This document shows, one piece after another, positions 1-5,856 of a stretch of 7,083 nt of DNA. The DNA lies in assembly GCA_022600315.1 (NCBI GenBank), contig JAHZKQ010000132.1:1-7083 (forward strand). Reading direction: 5' to 3'. The position numbers were made by a program, and so were the translations under genes. Position 1 is the stretch's first letter. Every line of letters starts with the position of its first letter. The stretch comes from Gammaproteobacteria bacterium. GTDB lineage: Bacteria; Pseudomonadota; Gammaproteobacteria; Coxiellales; Coxiellaceae. The notes under the pieces were generated by a model. It searched no databases, was not told the DNA's origin, and saw only the letters and a program-made list of their open reading frames with translations.

Positions 1-1
1 A

Positions 2-32
2 CCTAGATTCCGCGATCAAGTCGCCCAATGAC
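2..32 (-). repeat. Degenerate REP-like palindrome, copy A
   Basis: Arms 7-15 (ATTCCGCGA) and 21-29 (TCGCCCAAT) surround the loop TCAAG. Seven of nine positions can pair; positions 25 and 26 break the stem. Aligned over 31 bases with the reverse complement of the copy at 209-251, 24 positions agree, including the CCT start, the CCGCG arm, the TCAAG loop and the ATGAC end. I infer it belongs to the same dispersed family and is drifting. It may continue beyond the window edge. Confidence 0.6.
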
Positions 33-167
33 AAGCAAAATAACCATTAGCATTTTCCTAAGCGAGTCAGAACTACGGTGATAACAGGCTGTCTGAGGCT
101 CGGACGGCCGAAACGAATCGATTCAAAGATAAACTTCAACGGGTCTGGAATTGATAGTCACGAAGTT

Positions 168-245
168 TTTATATACTCAAAACGATTTAAAATTAGGTCT
201 TCACCTGTAGCACCGTCATACCGCGGCTTGACCGCGGTATCCAGG
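168..245 (+). repeat. Left arm of long imperfect inverted repeat
   Basis: The similarity between the two REP copies continues outward past the palindrome. The left arm carries a TATACT element, AAAACGATTTAAAATTAGGT, then ten variable bases, then AGCACCG and the REP core. The reverse complement of 521-598 has the same order: TATACT, AAAAGCGTTTTAAAATTAGG, ten variable bases, AGCACCG and the core. Together they form inverted arms of about 78 bp around roughly 275 bp that contain the transposase relic. Confidence 0.7.
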
Positions 246-251
246 GGTGCT
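209..251 (+). repeat. REP-like palindrome, copy B (perfect stem)
   Basis: A perfect 9-bp stem is formed by ATACCGCGG (218-226) and CCGCGGTAT (232-240) around the loop CTTGA, within the context GTC-stem-CCAG. An outer pair AGCACC (209-214) and GGTGCT (246-251) closes the structure. The GTCAT...ATCCAG architecture is like that of extragenic palindromes common in Rickettsia, Neisseria and other proteobacteria; that similarity is from general knowledge, not a search. It agrees at 34 of 37 positions with the reverse complement of 521-557. Confidence 0.85.
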
Positions 252-281
252 TACCGTAACGCTAAACTTGTTGCAACTTGA

Positions 282-525
282 TTATGCCAGGTGAATATCT
301 GCATTCATAAAAGCAGCAATTTCATCACAATAACGGTTTAAATTCCCAAAAAAATTAATGAAGGTTTAAGTTTGGCAAATAACTCGGAAGAAAAACGGGA
401 TCTATTCTCGATTTTTCCACATAAGCTCTAACCTCTTTCGAGTAATGATACCTGGCATTATCTAGGATTAATTTGATAGAATTAGACCGATTTGGATAAT
501 AATATTCTTGGGTAGACTTTTCTGG
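282..525 (-). pseudogene. IS630-family transposase C-terminal relic
   Basis: Read on the minus strand from about 525 down to 358, one frame is open. It contains SIKLILDNARYHYSKEV (DNARYH at 445-462), then IDPVFLPSYLPNLNL. This is the typical IS630/Tc1-like DDE core: the second catalytic Asp in the LDNA..H motif, followed by the LP.Y.P.LN block that normally runs into the IE..W motif with the catalytic Glu. Here a stop follows directly (355-357), the IE..W part is missing, and the reading resumes in another frame as FFGNLNRYCDEIAAFMNAD before a stop at 282-284, resembling the usual C-terminal tail of these enzymes. The N-terminal half and the first Asp are absent, cut off by the REP copy at 521-570. 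I call it a dead fragment of an old insertion. Family assignment rests on motif recognition only, but it is clear. Confidence 0.75.
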
Positions 526-570
526 ATACCGCTGTCAAGCCGCGGTATAACGGTGCTGGAAGCAAGCACC
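521..570 (-). repeat. REP-like palindrome, copy C
   Basis: This is the inverted partner of the copy at 209-251. Arms 526-534 (ATACCGCTG) and 540-548 (CCGCGGTAT) pair with a single mismatch around TCAAG. Next to it a second small hairpin is possible, GGTGCT (552-557) with AGCACC (565-570), loop of 7. Only 3 of 37 aligned positions differ from copy B. It lies about 75 bases downstream of the rluB stop, so it might mark or protect the 3' end of the operon transcript; that role is inference. Confidence 0.85.
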
Positions 571-598
571 TAATTTTAAAACGCTTTTAGTATAATTC
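521..598 (-). repeat. Right arm of long imperfect inverted repeat
   Basis: Partner of 168-245 in opposite orientation. The match is strongest in the REP core (521-557) and in the AAATTAGG block at 569-576, and weakens toward 598, where a one-base indel is needed in the TATACT/AAAA region. It may be an end of a non-autonomous mobile element or a second copy of a larger repeat unit; the sequence alone does not decide. Confidence 0.65.
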
Positions 599-644
599 GA
601 GAAAATTAATAATCATTTTGCAAAACCAATGACAAATAAAAAAA

Positions 645-1367
645 TTACTGCAGCAGATTTTTAAGCTGATTAATTTCGCCTTGATTTAGTTCTCGATACC
701 GACCTTCAGAAAGACTCGAATCCAATATGCTAGAACCAAATCGGACTCGCTTTAATCGACTAACGCTTAAATCTTGTGATTCCCAAAGTCGGCGCACTAA
801 GCGATTACGACCAGCAATTAATACCACATAAAACCATTGATTAGCACCACGTCCGCGACCTTTCACAATTTCTTCAAATCGCGCCGGACCATCTTCCAGT
901 TTAACTCCATGAGTTAAACGTTTTAAGGTCGCCGAATCTACATCACCGCGCACCCGCACCGCATATTCTTTCTGGATACGACTCGATGGATGCATTAAGC
1001 GATGCGCTAATTCACCATCGGTAGTAAACAATAATAAGCCCGTGGTATTAATATCTAATCGTCCGACATTCACCCAGCGCTGCCCAGTTAACTTAGGTAA
1101 CCTATCGAAAACCGTTGGCCGACCCTCTGCATCATGCCGAGTGCAAATCTCACCCATGGGTTTGTTATAGATTAGAACTTTTTCGCTTTGCGGTATTTGA
1201 CCAATGGTTTTATTATCCACGCTAATAACTGCTGAATCATCCACGCGCGCACCCAGCTTTGCGACCCGGCCGTTGACTTTAACCCGCCCATCTACGATCC
1301 AAGTTTCCAGCTCACGCCTGGAGCCTAGGCCTAAACGGGCCAGTACTTTTTGAAGTTTTTCGGTCAT
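645..1367 (-). CDS. rluB: 23S rRNA pseudouridine synthase RluB
   Basis: This is an RsuA/RluB/E/F-type pseudouridine synthase; RluB makes pseudouridine at position 2605 (E. coli numbering) of 23S rRNA. The 240-residue product starts with an S4 RNA-binding domain (about residues 3-50, [15 protein letters not shown]). The catalytic domain follows, with the hallmark [20 protein letters not shown] at 101-120; D105 is the expected catalytic aspartate. The [12 protein letters not shown] block near 186-197 and the RLKRVRFG strand are also typical of RluB rather than RluE or RluF. I chose the ATG at 1365-1367 because it gives the family-standard [10 protein letters not shown] start; a 20-residue upstream extension would run back into scpB. 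The scpB stop lies only 4 nt upstream and no clear Shine-Dalgarno is visible, so translation is probably coupled. E. coli RluB carries a longer basic C-terminal tail that is absent here. It is the last gene of the operon. Confidence 0.95.
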   Translation of the reverse strand: MTEKLQKVLARLGLGSRRELETWIVDGRVKVNGRVAKLGARVDDSAVISVDNKTIGQIPQSEKVLIYNKPMGEICTRHDAEGRPTVFDRLPKLTGQRWVNVGRLDINTTGLLLFTTDGELAHRLMHPSSRIQKEYAVRVRGDVDSATLKRLTHGVKLEDGPARFEEIVKGRGRGANQWFYVVLIAGRNRLVRRLWESQDLSVSRLKRVRFGSSILDSSLSEGRYRELNQGEINQLKNLLQ

Positions 1368-1371
1368 GAAA

Positions 1372-2133
1372 TTATTCGCTAGAGTTGGTTTCGCCCTCAA
1401 GTGGCGTTTCAGGTGTTGACGCTTCATGTTGGCGTGATTCTACCACACGGGTAATATCCACCACATTATCAGCGGGCGCTTCAGCTTCCAGCACCAGTTC
1501 TGCTGCATTTAGTGCCGCCTCTATATTGGATTCATCCGTTTCGGTTTCTGCCGAAGCAACGGGTAAATTTAATTGAGTGCTTAATTGTTCTTCCAAAGCA
1601 TCAAGATCAGCCGGTTCAGGCAAAGTTGGCAGCTCGCTTAAACTTTTCAAATTAAAATAATCTAAAAATTGTTTGGTGCTGGCAAATAATGCAGGCCGGC
1701 CCGGCACTTCTTTATGACCCACAATTTTAACCCATTGCCTATCCAACAACGTTTTAATAATATTAGAGCTTACTGCCACGCCGCGCACATCTTCAATTTC
1801 AGCACGCGTAATGGGTTGACGATAGACAATTAATGCTAAAGTTTCTAATAAAGCCCGCGAATAACGTGGTGGTTTTTTTTCCCATAGTTGTTTTAACCAC
1901 GGTGCGTATTCAGTCTTGGCCTGAAAGCGATAACCGCTAGCCACTTCCACCAATTCTACACCACGCGTTTCCATGGTCTCAGATAACTTCTTTAGGGTGT
2001 CACGAATTTCTTTATTGCTAGGGCGCGCACTTTCAGGAAATAGTTGCGCCAAACGGGTCAAGGCTACCGGTTCGCCGGCTGCAAAAATCGCCGCCTCTAG
2101 AATTTTATCAAGGTCATCAAATCGTTTGCTCAT
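1372..2133 (-). CDS. scpB: Segregation and condensation protein ScpB
   Basis: ScpB is the kite subunit of the SMC-ScpAB complex, binding the ScpA kleisin as a dimer and helping chromosome condensation and segregation. The 253-residue product has the expected tandem winged-helix region: an N-terminal part (about 6-85, [18 protein letters not shown]) and a second part (about 90-165) with the conserved [20 protein letters not shown] stretch, the RGV..S sequence and the GRPALFAST wing. Residues from about 172 to the end are acidic, Ala/Glu-rich and probably disordered ([19 protein letters not shown]), a tail common in proteobacterial ScpB but variable in sequence. The ATG at 2131-2133 is preferred: it gives [10 protein letters not shown] and follows a GACGAGAG stretch that can serve as ribosome binding site. 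This start overlaps the end of scpA by 17 nt. A frame-compatible ATG at 2173-2175 would add 14 residues inside scpA and is less likely. Confidence 0.93.
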   Translation of the reverse strand: MSKRFDDLDKILEAAIFAAGEPVALTRLAQLFPESARPSNKEIRDTLKKLSETMETRGVELVEVASGYRFQAKTEYAPWLKQLWEKKPPRYSRALLETLALIVYRQPITRAEIEDVRGVAVSSNIIKTLLDRQWVKIVGHKEVPGRPALFASTKQFLDYFNLKSLSELPTLPEPADLDALEEQLSTQLNLPVASAETETDESNIEAALNAAELVLEAEAPADNVVDITRVVESRQHEASTPETPLEGETNSSE

Positions 2134-2935
2134 GGCTCTCGTCTTGCTGGTTGGATTTAACATAAATCGGCGCAAAGGCTTCGGCTTGCACCAACTCTAA
2201 AATCGATTGTCGAATAAGTTCTAAGATGGCAATAAACGTCACCACCACACCCATGCGGCCTTCCTCGACGGTAAATAAATCGGAAAACTTTACAAACGCA
2301 TCGCCTTTGACTGTGACTAATAGCTTGCTCATACGTTCACGAATCGATAAAACTTCGCGGGTAATTTGGTGCTCAGAATAAAGCTCAGCACGGCGCAATA
2401 CTTCGCCCAAGGTTTGTAATAAATCATCCATGCTAACATCAGGATGCGGCACTTCAGTTTCAAACTCGGGCGCGGCAGCCAATGCCACATAGGTATCGCG
2501 TTCAAGACGATTTAATTCGCCAATATCTTCGGCGACTTTTTTAAAGCGTTCGTACTCTTGCAAACGTCGGACCAGTTCTGCCCTTGGATCCAAGCCTTCC
2601 TCTTCTTCAACCGTTGGGCGCGGCAACAACATACGAGATTTGATTTCCGCCAGTGTCGCTGCCATCACTAAATATTCGGCCGCCAATTCCAACTGCATGT
2701 CCTGCATCACTTCGACATACTCGATGTACTGTTGGGTAATTTGGGTAATGGGGATATCTAAAATATCGATATTGTTTTTGCGAATAAGATATAGCAATAG
2801 ATCCAGCGGACCTTGGAAGGTCTCCAGAAATACCCGCAAGGCATCCGGGGGAATATAAAGGTCTAGGGGCAATTCGGTTACCGCCTCGCCACGCACGATA
2901 ACGGATTCTGCCTCAACCGCCGCCACTGTTTCCAT
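2117..2935 (-). CDS. scpA: Segregation and condensation protein ScpA (kleisin)
   Basis: ScpA is the kleisin that bridges the SMC heads and binds ScpB, in the cytoplasm on the nucleoid. The 272-residue protein begins with about 30 variable residues. The diagnostic N-terminal kleisin segment follows (about 35-105: FQGPLDLLLYLIRKNNIDIL, IPITQITQQYIEYV, LAAEYLVMAATLAEIKSRML). Next is an acidic linker (109-114), the YERFKKVAEDIGEL helix (128-141) typical of ScpA, and a C-terminal winged helix (about 210-262, VVTFIAILELIRQSILELVQ). The start is the ATG at 2933-2935; a TTG immediately upstream (2936-2938) is in frame but ATG is the simpler choice. The upstream Shine-Dalgarno is weak (GGGTTG). The gene lies 31 nt after yciO and overlaps scpB, an operon arrangement known in many gammaproteobacteria. 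Confidence 0.95.
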   Translation of the reverse strand: METVAAVEAESVIVRGEAVTELPLDLYIPPDALRVFLETFQGPLDLLLYLIRKNNIDILDIPITQITQQYIEYVEVMQDMQLELAAEYLVMAATLAEIKSRMLLPRPTVEEEEGLDPRAELVRRLQEYERFKKVAEDIGELNRLERDTYVALAAAPEFETEVPHPDVSMDDLLQTLGEVLRRAELYSEHQITREVLSIRERMSKLLVTVKGDAFVKFSDLFTVEEGRMGVVVTFIAILELIRQSILELVQAEAFAPIYVKSNQQDESHEQTI

Positions 2936-2966
2936 CAATCAACCCAATTAAACAATTTCTACCATT

Positions 2967-3590
2967 CTACCTGATAAAATCACTGACATCACCCTTGCCG
3001 ACCCTTAATATATCGGGCACACCACAGGTTAAATCAATCACACTGGTCGGCTCAACACCACACCGACCCGAATCAATCACAATCTCAACCTGCCCTTGCA
3101 AACGATCAAAAATATCTTCCGCTGCCACCAATGGGAAATCATCACCTGGCATGATTAAGGTCACACTCATCAGCGCCATACCAAGCTCTGCCAAAATGGC
3201 CGCCACCACTGGGTGATCTGGCACCCTTAGCCCAATGGTTTTGCGCTTAGAATTTTGTAAGCGCCGCGGCACTTCTTTGGTGGCATTTAATACAAAAGTG
3301 TAAGGTCCTGGGGTATGGGCTTTTAACATCCGAAAAGTGGGGTTATCAATTTTAGCGTAACTTGAAAGCTCGGCAAGATTACGACAAATTAAAGTGAAAT
3401 TATGGGTCTTGCTTAAGGCGCGAATTCGCTGAATACGCTGACCGCCCGGCTTATCGCCTAAACAACAACCCAATGCATAAGCGCCATCGGTGGGATAAGC
3501 GATCACGCCACCCGCATTTAATACCGCCACCACCTGGGCAATTAACCGCGGCTGCGGGTCTTCTGGATGAATCTGTAATAGTTGTGTCAT
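2967..3590 (-). CDS. yciO: YciO, Sua5/YciO/YrdC-family protein
   Basis: This protein has the TsaC/Sua5 fold, whose members make threonylcarbamoyl-AMP from threonine, bicarbonate and ATP for tRNA t6A37. YciO is a separate paralogue whose cellular role is less settled; it should not be read as the essential t6A enzyme. The 207-residue product matches E. coli YciO, as I remember it, along its whole length: MTQLLQIHPEDPQPRL at the start, GGVIAYPTDGAYALGC (27-42), HNFTLICRNLAELSSY (63-78), the PGPYTFVLNATKEVPRRL block (94-111), KRKTIGLRVPDHP (115-127), and the end PTSVIDLT plus LRVGKGDVSDF. I chose the ATG at 3588-3590 by this match; an ATG two codons upstream (3594-3596) is equally possible and there is no clear ribosome site. 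It is the first gene of the yciO-scpA-scpB-rluB operon. Confidence 0.93.
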   Translation of the reverse strand: MTQLLQIHPEDPQPRLIAQVVAVLNAGGVIAYPTDGAYALGCCLGDKPGGQRIQRIRALSKTHNFTLICRNLAELSSYAKIDNPTFRMLKAHTPGPYTFVLNATKEVPRRLQNSKRKTIGLRVPDHPVVAAILAELGMALMSVTLIMPGDDFPLVAAEDIFDRLQGQVEIVIDSGRCGVEPTSVIDLTCGVPDILRVGKGDVSDFIR

Positions 3591-3612
3591 AGCCATTGCT
3601 GCTTTTTAAGTA

Positions 3613-3642
3613 CTTATACGATATCATGGCAAGATCAGTCAC
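3613..3642 (-). promoter_or_regulatory. Candidate promoter of the yciO-scpAB-rluB operon
   Basis: On the minus strand GTGACT (bases 3642-3637) and TATAAG (3618-3613) are separated by 18 bases, matching the sigma70 -35 and -10 hexamers at 4 and 5 of 6 positions. It sits directly upstream of yciO and implies a very short leader. The same 66-bp gap must also carry the divergent promoter of yciB, for which I see only weak candidates (TACGAT near 3616-3621). Confidence 0.4.
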
Positions 3643-3656
3643 TGAAAGGGCACAGC

Positions 3657-4202
3657 ATGAAATTCCTCTACGATTTTTTCCCCATCATCTGTTTTTTTAT
3701 CGCTTATAAGCTATTTGGGGTGTATATTGCGACCGCTGCTACCATGGTTGCCTCATTTTTGCAGGTGGGTTTTTACTGGCTGCGACAACGCCGATTTGAA
3801 AAACTGCATCTCATCACCTTGGCTTTTGTCTTAGTACTGGGCGGATCAACCTTAATCTTCCACGACGCAATCTTTATCAAATGGAAGCCAAGTATTATTT
3901 ACTGGATCTTTTGCGGTTTCTTACTCGCTTCGCAATATTTTGGCAAGCAACCAATCACTAAACGTTTGCTGGCCGAAAAAATTACACTGCCCAATAAAGT
4001 CTGGAAACGGGTTAATTTAAGCTGGGCATTATTCTTTTTATTTCTAGGCTTCTTAAATATTTATGTGGTTTACCATTACAATACCAATAGCTGGGTCAAT
4101 TTTAAATTATTTGGCACCTTAGGTCTTACCGTGGTATTTATTGTTTTGCAAACTTGGTATATGTCAAGACACATAACACCACCCGAATCATCCAAAGAAT
4201 AA
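3657..4202 (+). CDS. yciB: Inner-membrane septation protein YciB (IspZ)
   Basis: YciB (also called IspZ or septation protein A) is an inner-membrane protein needed for normal envelope integrity and linked to cell division in enterics; its biochemical activity is not established. The 181-residue product has five to six hydrophobic segments, roughly at 5-23, 25-42, 52-68, 77-94, 121-140 and 152-170. Family signatures are visible: the MKFLYDFFPIICFFIAYKLF start, ATAATMVAS, the FHDAIFIKWKPSIIYWIF stretch (68-85), LTLP-like ITLPNKVWKRVNLSWALFF, and WVNFKLFG (146-153). The ATG at 3657-3659 is supported by this match and by AAAGGG at 3645-3650, six bases upstream. It is divergent from yciO, a pairing seen in other gammaproteobacteria, and probably co-transcribed with bolA, which starts 5 nt after its stop. 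Confidence 0.94.
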   Translation: MKFLYDFFPIICFFIAYKLFGVYIATAATMVASFLQVGFYWLRQRRFEKLHLITLAFVLVLGGSTLIFHDAIFIKWKPSIIYWIFCGFLLASQYFGKQPITKRLLAEKITLPNKVWKRVNLSWALFFLFLGFLNIYVVYHYNTNSWVNFKLFGTLGLTVVFIVLQTWYMSRHITPPESSKE

Positions 4203-4207
4203 ATCTT

Positions 4208-4477
4208 ATGTCACTAAACCAACAACGCATCAAAGCCATGCGTCAAAAACTTGAAGTCGCCTTTTCGCCCAACCAACTAGAAATTATTGATGAAAGTCAT
4301 AAGCACGTCGGCCATGCTGGCGCTAGAGAAGGCCGCGGGCATTTTAAGCTAATCATTGCCGCTAAAATTTTTAATGATAAAAGCTTAATTGAATCACATC
4401 GTTTAATTTATCAAGCCTTAGACCAATTAATGCAAACCGATATTCACGCGCTTAGTATTGAGCTGCTGAAGTCTTAG
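4208..4477 (+). CDS. BolA-family protein
   Basis: BolA proteins are small KH-like proteins that pair with monothiol glutaredoxins around a [2Fe-2S] cluster, and in some bacteria act as morphology or biofilm transcription regulators. The 89-residue product has the family pattern: IDESHKHVGHAG (27-38), GHFKLIIAAKIF (44-55), IESHRLIYQAL (61-71) and the C-terminal IHALSIE (79-85), with H80 at the position of the invariant histidine. Two positions differ from the usual text: SHF is GHF and the RHR triplet is SHR. No cysteine is present, so any cluster ligation would use the histidines. The ATG at 4208-4210 lies 5 nt behind the yciB stop with no strong ribosome site, suggesting coupling. An in-frame upstream ATG (4154) would lie inside yciB and is rejected. 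The last 26 bases overlap the convergent transporter gene. Which BolA subgroup it belongs to is unclear, so no symbol is given. Confidence 0.9.
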   Translation: MSLNQQRIKAMRQKLEVAFSPNQLEIIDESHKHVGHAGAREGRGHFKLIIAAKIFNDKSLIESHRLIYQALDQLMQTDIHALSIELLKS

Positions 4478-5774
4478 ACTGACTAAATAAAGAAAATTTA
4501 TAACCCGTTTCTTCCAAAAAGAAGGTTAAAAATACTGCCGTCAACGAGCCCACTGGCAACAATAAAAATGCCAACTGGAAATGGCTTAGTGAAAAAACTG
4601 GCACATTATGCACATAAACCCCACGCCATAAACTATTTAAAATAAAACCCACCGCATATACTGAAAAGCCCGCTAACATCACAATCATATTGGTAAACCC
4701 CATTGCGGTGGCAGCTAATTTTCTCTCGCTTAGTTCATAACTAATTGGAAACACTAGCACTTGCACGCTGGCAAACATGCCATAAAAAAACAATAACACT
4801 AATGCTGTACTAGCACGCAAATCTGGCACATACAAAACGTAAGCTAATAATATTGTTGCCATCGCCGCACCAATACTTAAGGATAATCGTCGCTGTTGAG
4901 TCACATCGGATAAAAAACCCATGACTGGCCCACCAATTGCCCAGCCTAAAAATACAATCGAGGCTGACATGGCCGCTTGTGCTTGACTGTAATGAAAAGC
5001 TTGTTCGAGAAATGGCACTTGCCAAGATTCAGCAAAGCCTGAAACTGGCAAATATAGTAAGCAACCAATCGCAGCATTAAGCCAAATTTGACGCTTTTGC
5101 ATTAAAAGCCATAAACCGGAAAATAAAGCCAATAAACTTGGCGGTGATTTTGCATTCGATGATGAAGTCGGCCGATCACGCATTAATATGAAAATAACTA
5201 TGGTTAACAATAAACCCACACAAGCGACTATGCTACACGTCAACTCCCAACCAAAGACCATTACCATATGCGTTAAAGCAAAGTCTCCAAAAATACCTCC
5301 TAACATCCCAATTGCCATGGCAATACCAGTAATCATGCCAAAAAAACGTCGCGGCAACCAAATACTAGCAAACTTCAAAACCCCCACAAAAGCAAAAGCC
5401 GAACCCAATCCCATTAAAATACGCCCCAATCCTAAAATATAAATCGAATCACTGTTAGCAAAAAAATAACTGCCAATACTGCAACAAAAAACTGCCATAG
5501 TTAATAAACGTCGCGGCCCATAACGATCCAGCAATAGTCCGACCAAAACTTGCATTGGAATGTAGATATAATAATAGCTAGCCGCAAGACTGCCAAAACT
5601 GCGAGCATTTAAGTGGTAGGCACCAGCAATTTGCGAATACATTAAGCTCGGCGCAATGCGCAAGGTATATTCGTAGAAATAAAAACACCCGGCCACCGCA
5701 AACGTCAACCATGGCAAATAACGCCAAGCGGCAAATTTAAAACGGTGCATAATAGTTTCGGTAGCAGCAGACAT
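4452..5774 (-). CDS. MFS transporter, 12 transmembrane segments
   Basis: This is a major facilitator superfamily carrier of 440 residues in the inner membrane. Twelve hydrophobic segments can be drawn, in two sets of six: about 19-38, 58-81, 91-107, 113-136, 147-168, 180-198, then a polar loop (199-225, RDRPTSSSNAKSPP), and 226-246, 268-289, 298-316, 322-345, 356-380, 398-420. The loop after helix 2 carries motif A (GLLLDRYGPRRLL, 79-91). The FYFYEYTLRIAPSLM stretch in helix 1 and the YYYIYIPMQVLVG stretch in helix 2 recall the expanded MFS/Pht-like carriers of Legionella and Coxiella, some of which move amino acids; the substrate here cannot be told. I prefer the ATG at 5772-5774, since AAGGA lies 8 bases upstream; the ATG at 5781-5783 has AAGG directly abutting it, which is too close. 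The gene has its own upstream region with paired palindromic repeats, and its 3' end overlaps bolA. Confidence 0.92.
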   Translation of the reverse strand: MSAATETIMHRFKFAAWRYLPWLTFAVAGCFYFYEYTLRIAPSLMYSQIAGAYHLNARSFGSLAASYYYIYIPMQVLVGLLLDRYGPRRLLTMAVFCCSIGSYFFANSDSIYILGLGRILMGLGSAFAFVGVLKFASIWLPRRFFGMITGIAMAIGMLGGIFGDFALTHMVMVFGWELTCSIVACVGLLLTIVIFILMRDRPTSSSNAKSPPSLLALFSGLWLLMQKRQIWLNAAIGCLLYLPVSGFAESWQVPFLEQAFHYSQAQAAMSASIVFLGWAIGGPVMGFLSDVTQQRRLSLSIGAAMATILLAYVLYVPDLRASTALVLLFFYGMFASVQVLVFPISYELSERKLAATAMGFTNMIVMLAGFSVYAVGFILNSLWRGVYVHNVPVFSLSHFQLAFLLLPVGSLTAVFLTFFLEETGYKFSLFSQSKTSAAQY

Positions 5775-5801
5775 AACCCTCATCCTTGATTGGCAAGGGT
5801 C

Positions 5802-5830
5802 AGTCTACCCGAGATACCTTAAGGCCGCAA
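5802..5830 (-). promoter_or_regulatory. Candidate promoter of the MFS gene
   Basis: On the minus strand TTGCGG (bases 5830-5825) and TAGACT (5807-5802) are 17 bases apart, each matching 4 of 6 consensus positions of sigma70 hexamers. Placed 28 bases before the chosen MFS start, it is in the right position. One of the two CCTTAAGG repeats fills the spacer, which is the main reason to take it seriously. Confidence 0.4.
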
Positions 5831-5847
5831 ATAAAATACCTTAAGGC
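5814..5847. promoter_or_regulatory. Paired ATACCTTAAGGC repeats, putative operator
   Basis: The 12-mer ATACCTTAAGGC occurs exactly twice, at 5814-5825 and 5836-5847, offset by 22 bp (about two helical turns). Each contains the 8-bp perfect palindrome CCTTAAGG. The first copy lies in the -10/-35 spacer of the candidate MFS promoter, the second just upstream of its -35. This geometry fits cooperative binding of a dimeric repressor on one face of DNA. The cores could alternatively pair with each other in RNA (8-bp stem, 14-base loop), but no U-run follows. Confidence 0.5.
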
Positions 5848-5856
5848 ATTTGACCA

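Larger units (their letters stand above)
1..644. other. Gene-free region with REP copies and a transposase relic
   Basis: No intact gene is supported here. The stretch holds a degenerate REP-like palindrome at its left edge (2-32), two better copies (209-251 and 521-570) in opposite orientations, an imperfect inverted repeat extending around those two copies, and between them the decayed C-terminal part of an IS630-like transposase (282-525). Bases 33-167 and 599-644 show nothing I can identify. The 67-codon open frame at 78-281 runs through the REP palindrome and is not treated as a gene. The region lies downstream of the rluB operon, so the hairpins could also act as 3' transcript boundaries, but I see no classical stem plus U-run terminator directly after rluB. 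Confidence 0.7.

Noticed and set aside
78..281. Plus-strand open frame of 67 codons in the left intergenic region
   Set aside because: It runs through the REP palindrome, has no ribosome site or recognisable protein sequence, and lies in clearly decayed DNA.
1368..1427. Upstream in-frame extension of rluB by 20 residues
   Set aside because: The extension would lie almost wholly inside scpB; the internal ATG gives the family-standard start just after the scpB stop.
1973..2200. Antisense and alternative-frame open frames inside the operon (also 1385-1576, 2640-2858, 2995-3216, 3451-3642)
   Set aside because: Each lies opposite or out of frame to a well-supported conserved gene and none resembles a protein family.
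3582..3656. Upstream extension of yciB by 25 residues
   Set aside because: It would overlap the divergent yciO start, adds a non-membrane sequence absent from the family, and the ATG at 3657 has a good AAAGGG site.
5188..5442. 84-codon plus-strand frame opposite the MFS gene (and 6368-6574 opposite the hypothetical gene, 4810-5025 out of frame)
   Set aside because: Lys/Pro/Ile-rich composition is what antisense of hydrophobic helices gives; no independent start signals.
5814..5847. CCTTAAGG pair read as a terminator hairpin for the hypothetical gene
   Set aside because: The stem is only 8 bp and AT-containing, the loop is 14 bases and no U-run follows in the transcript; the exact direct-repeat geometry favours an operator.
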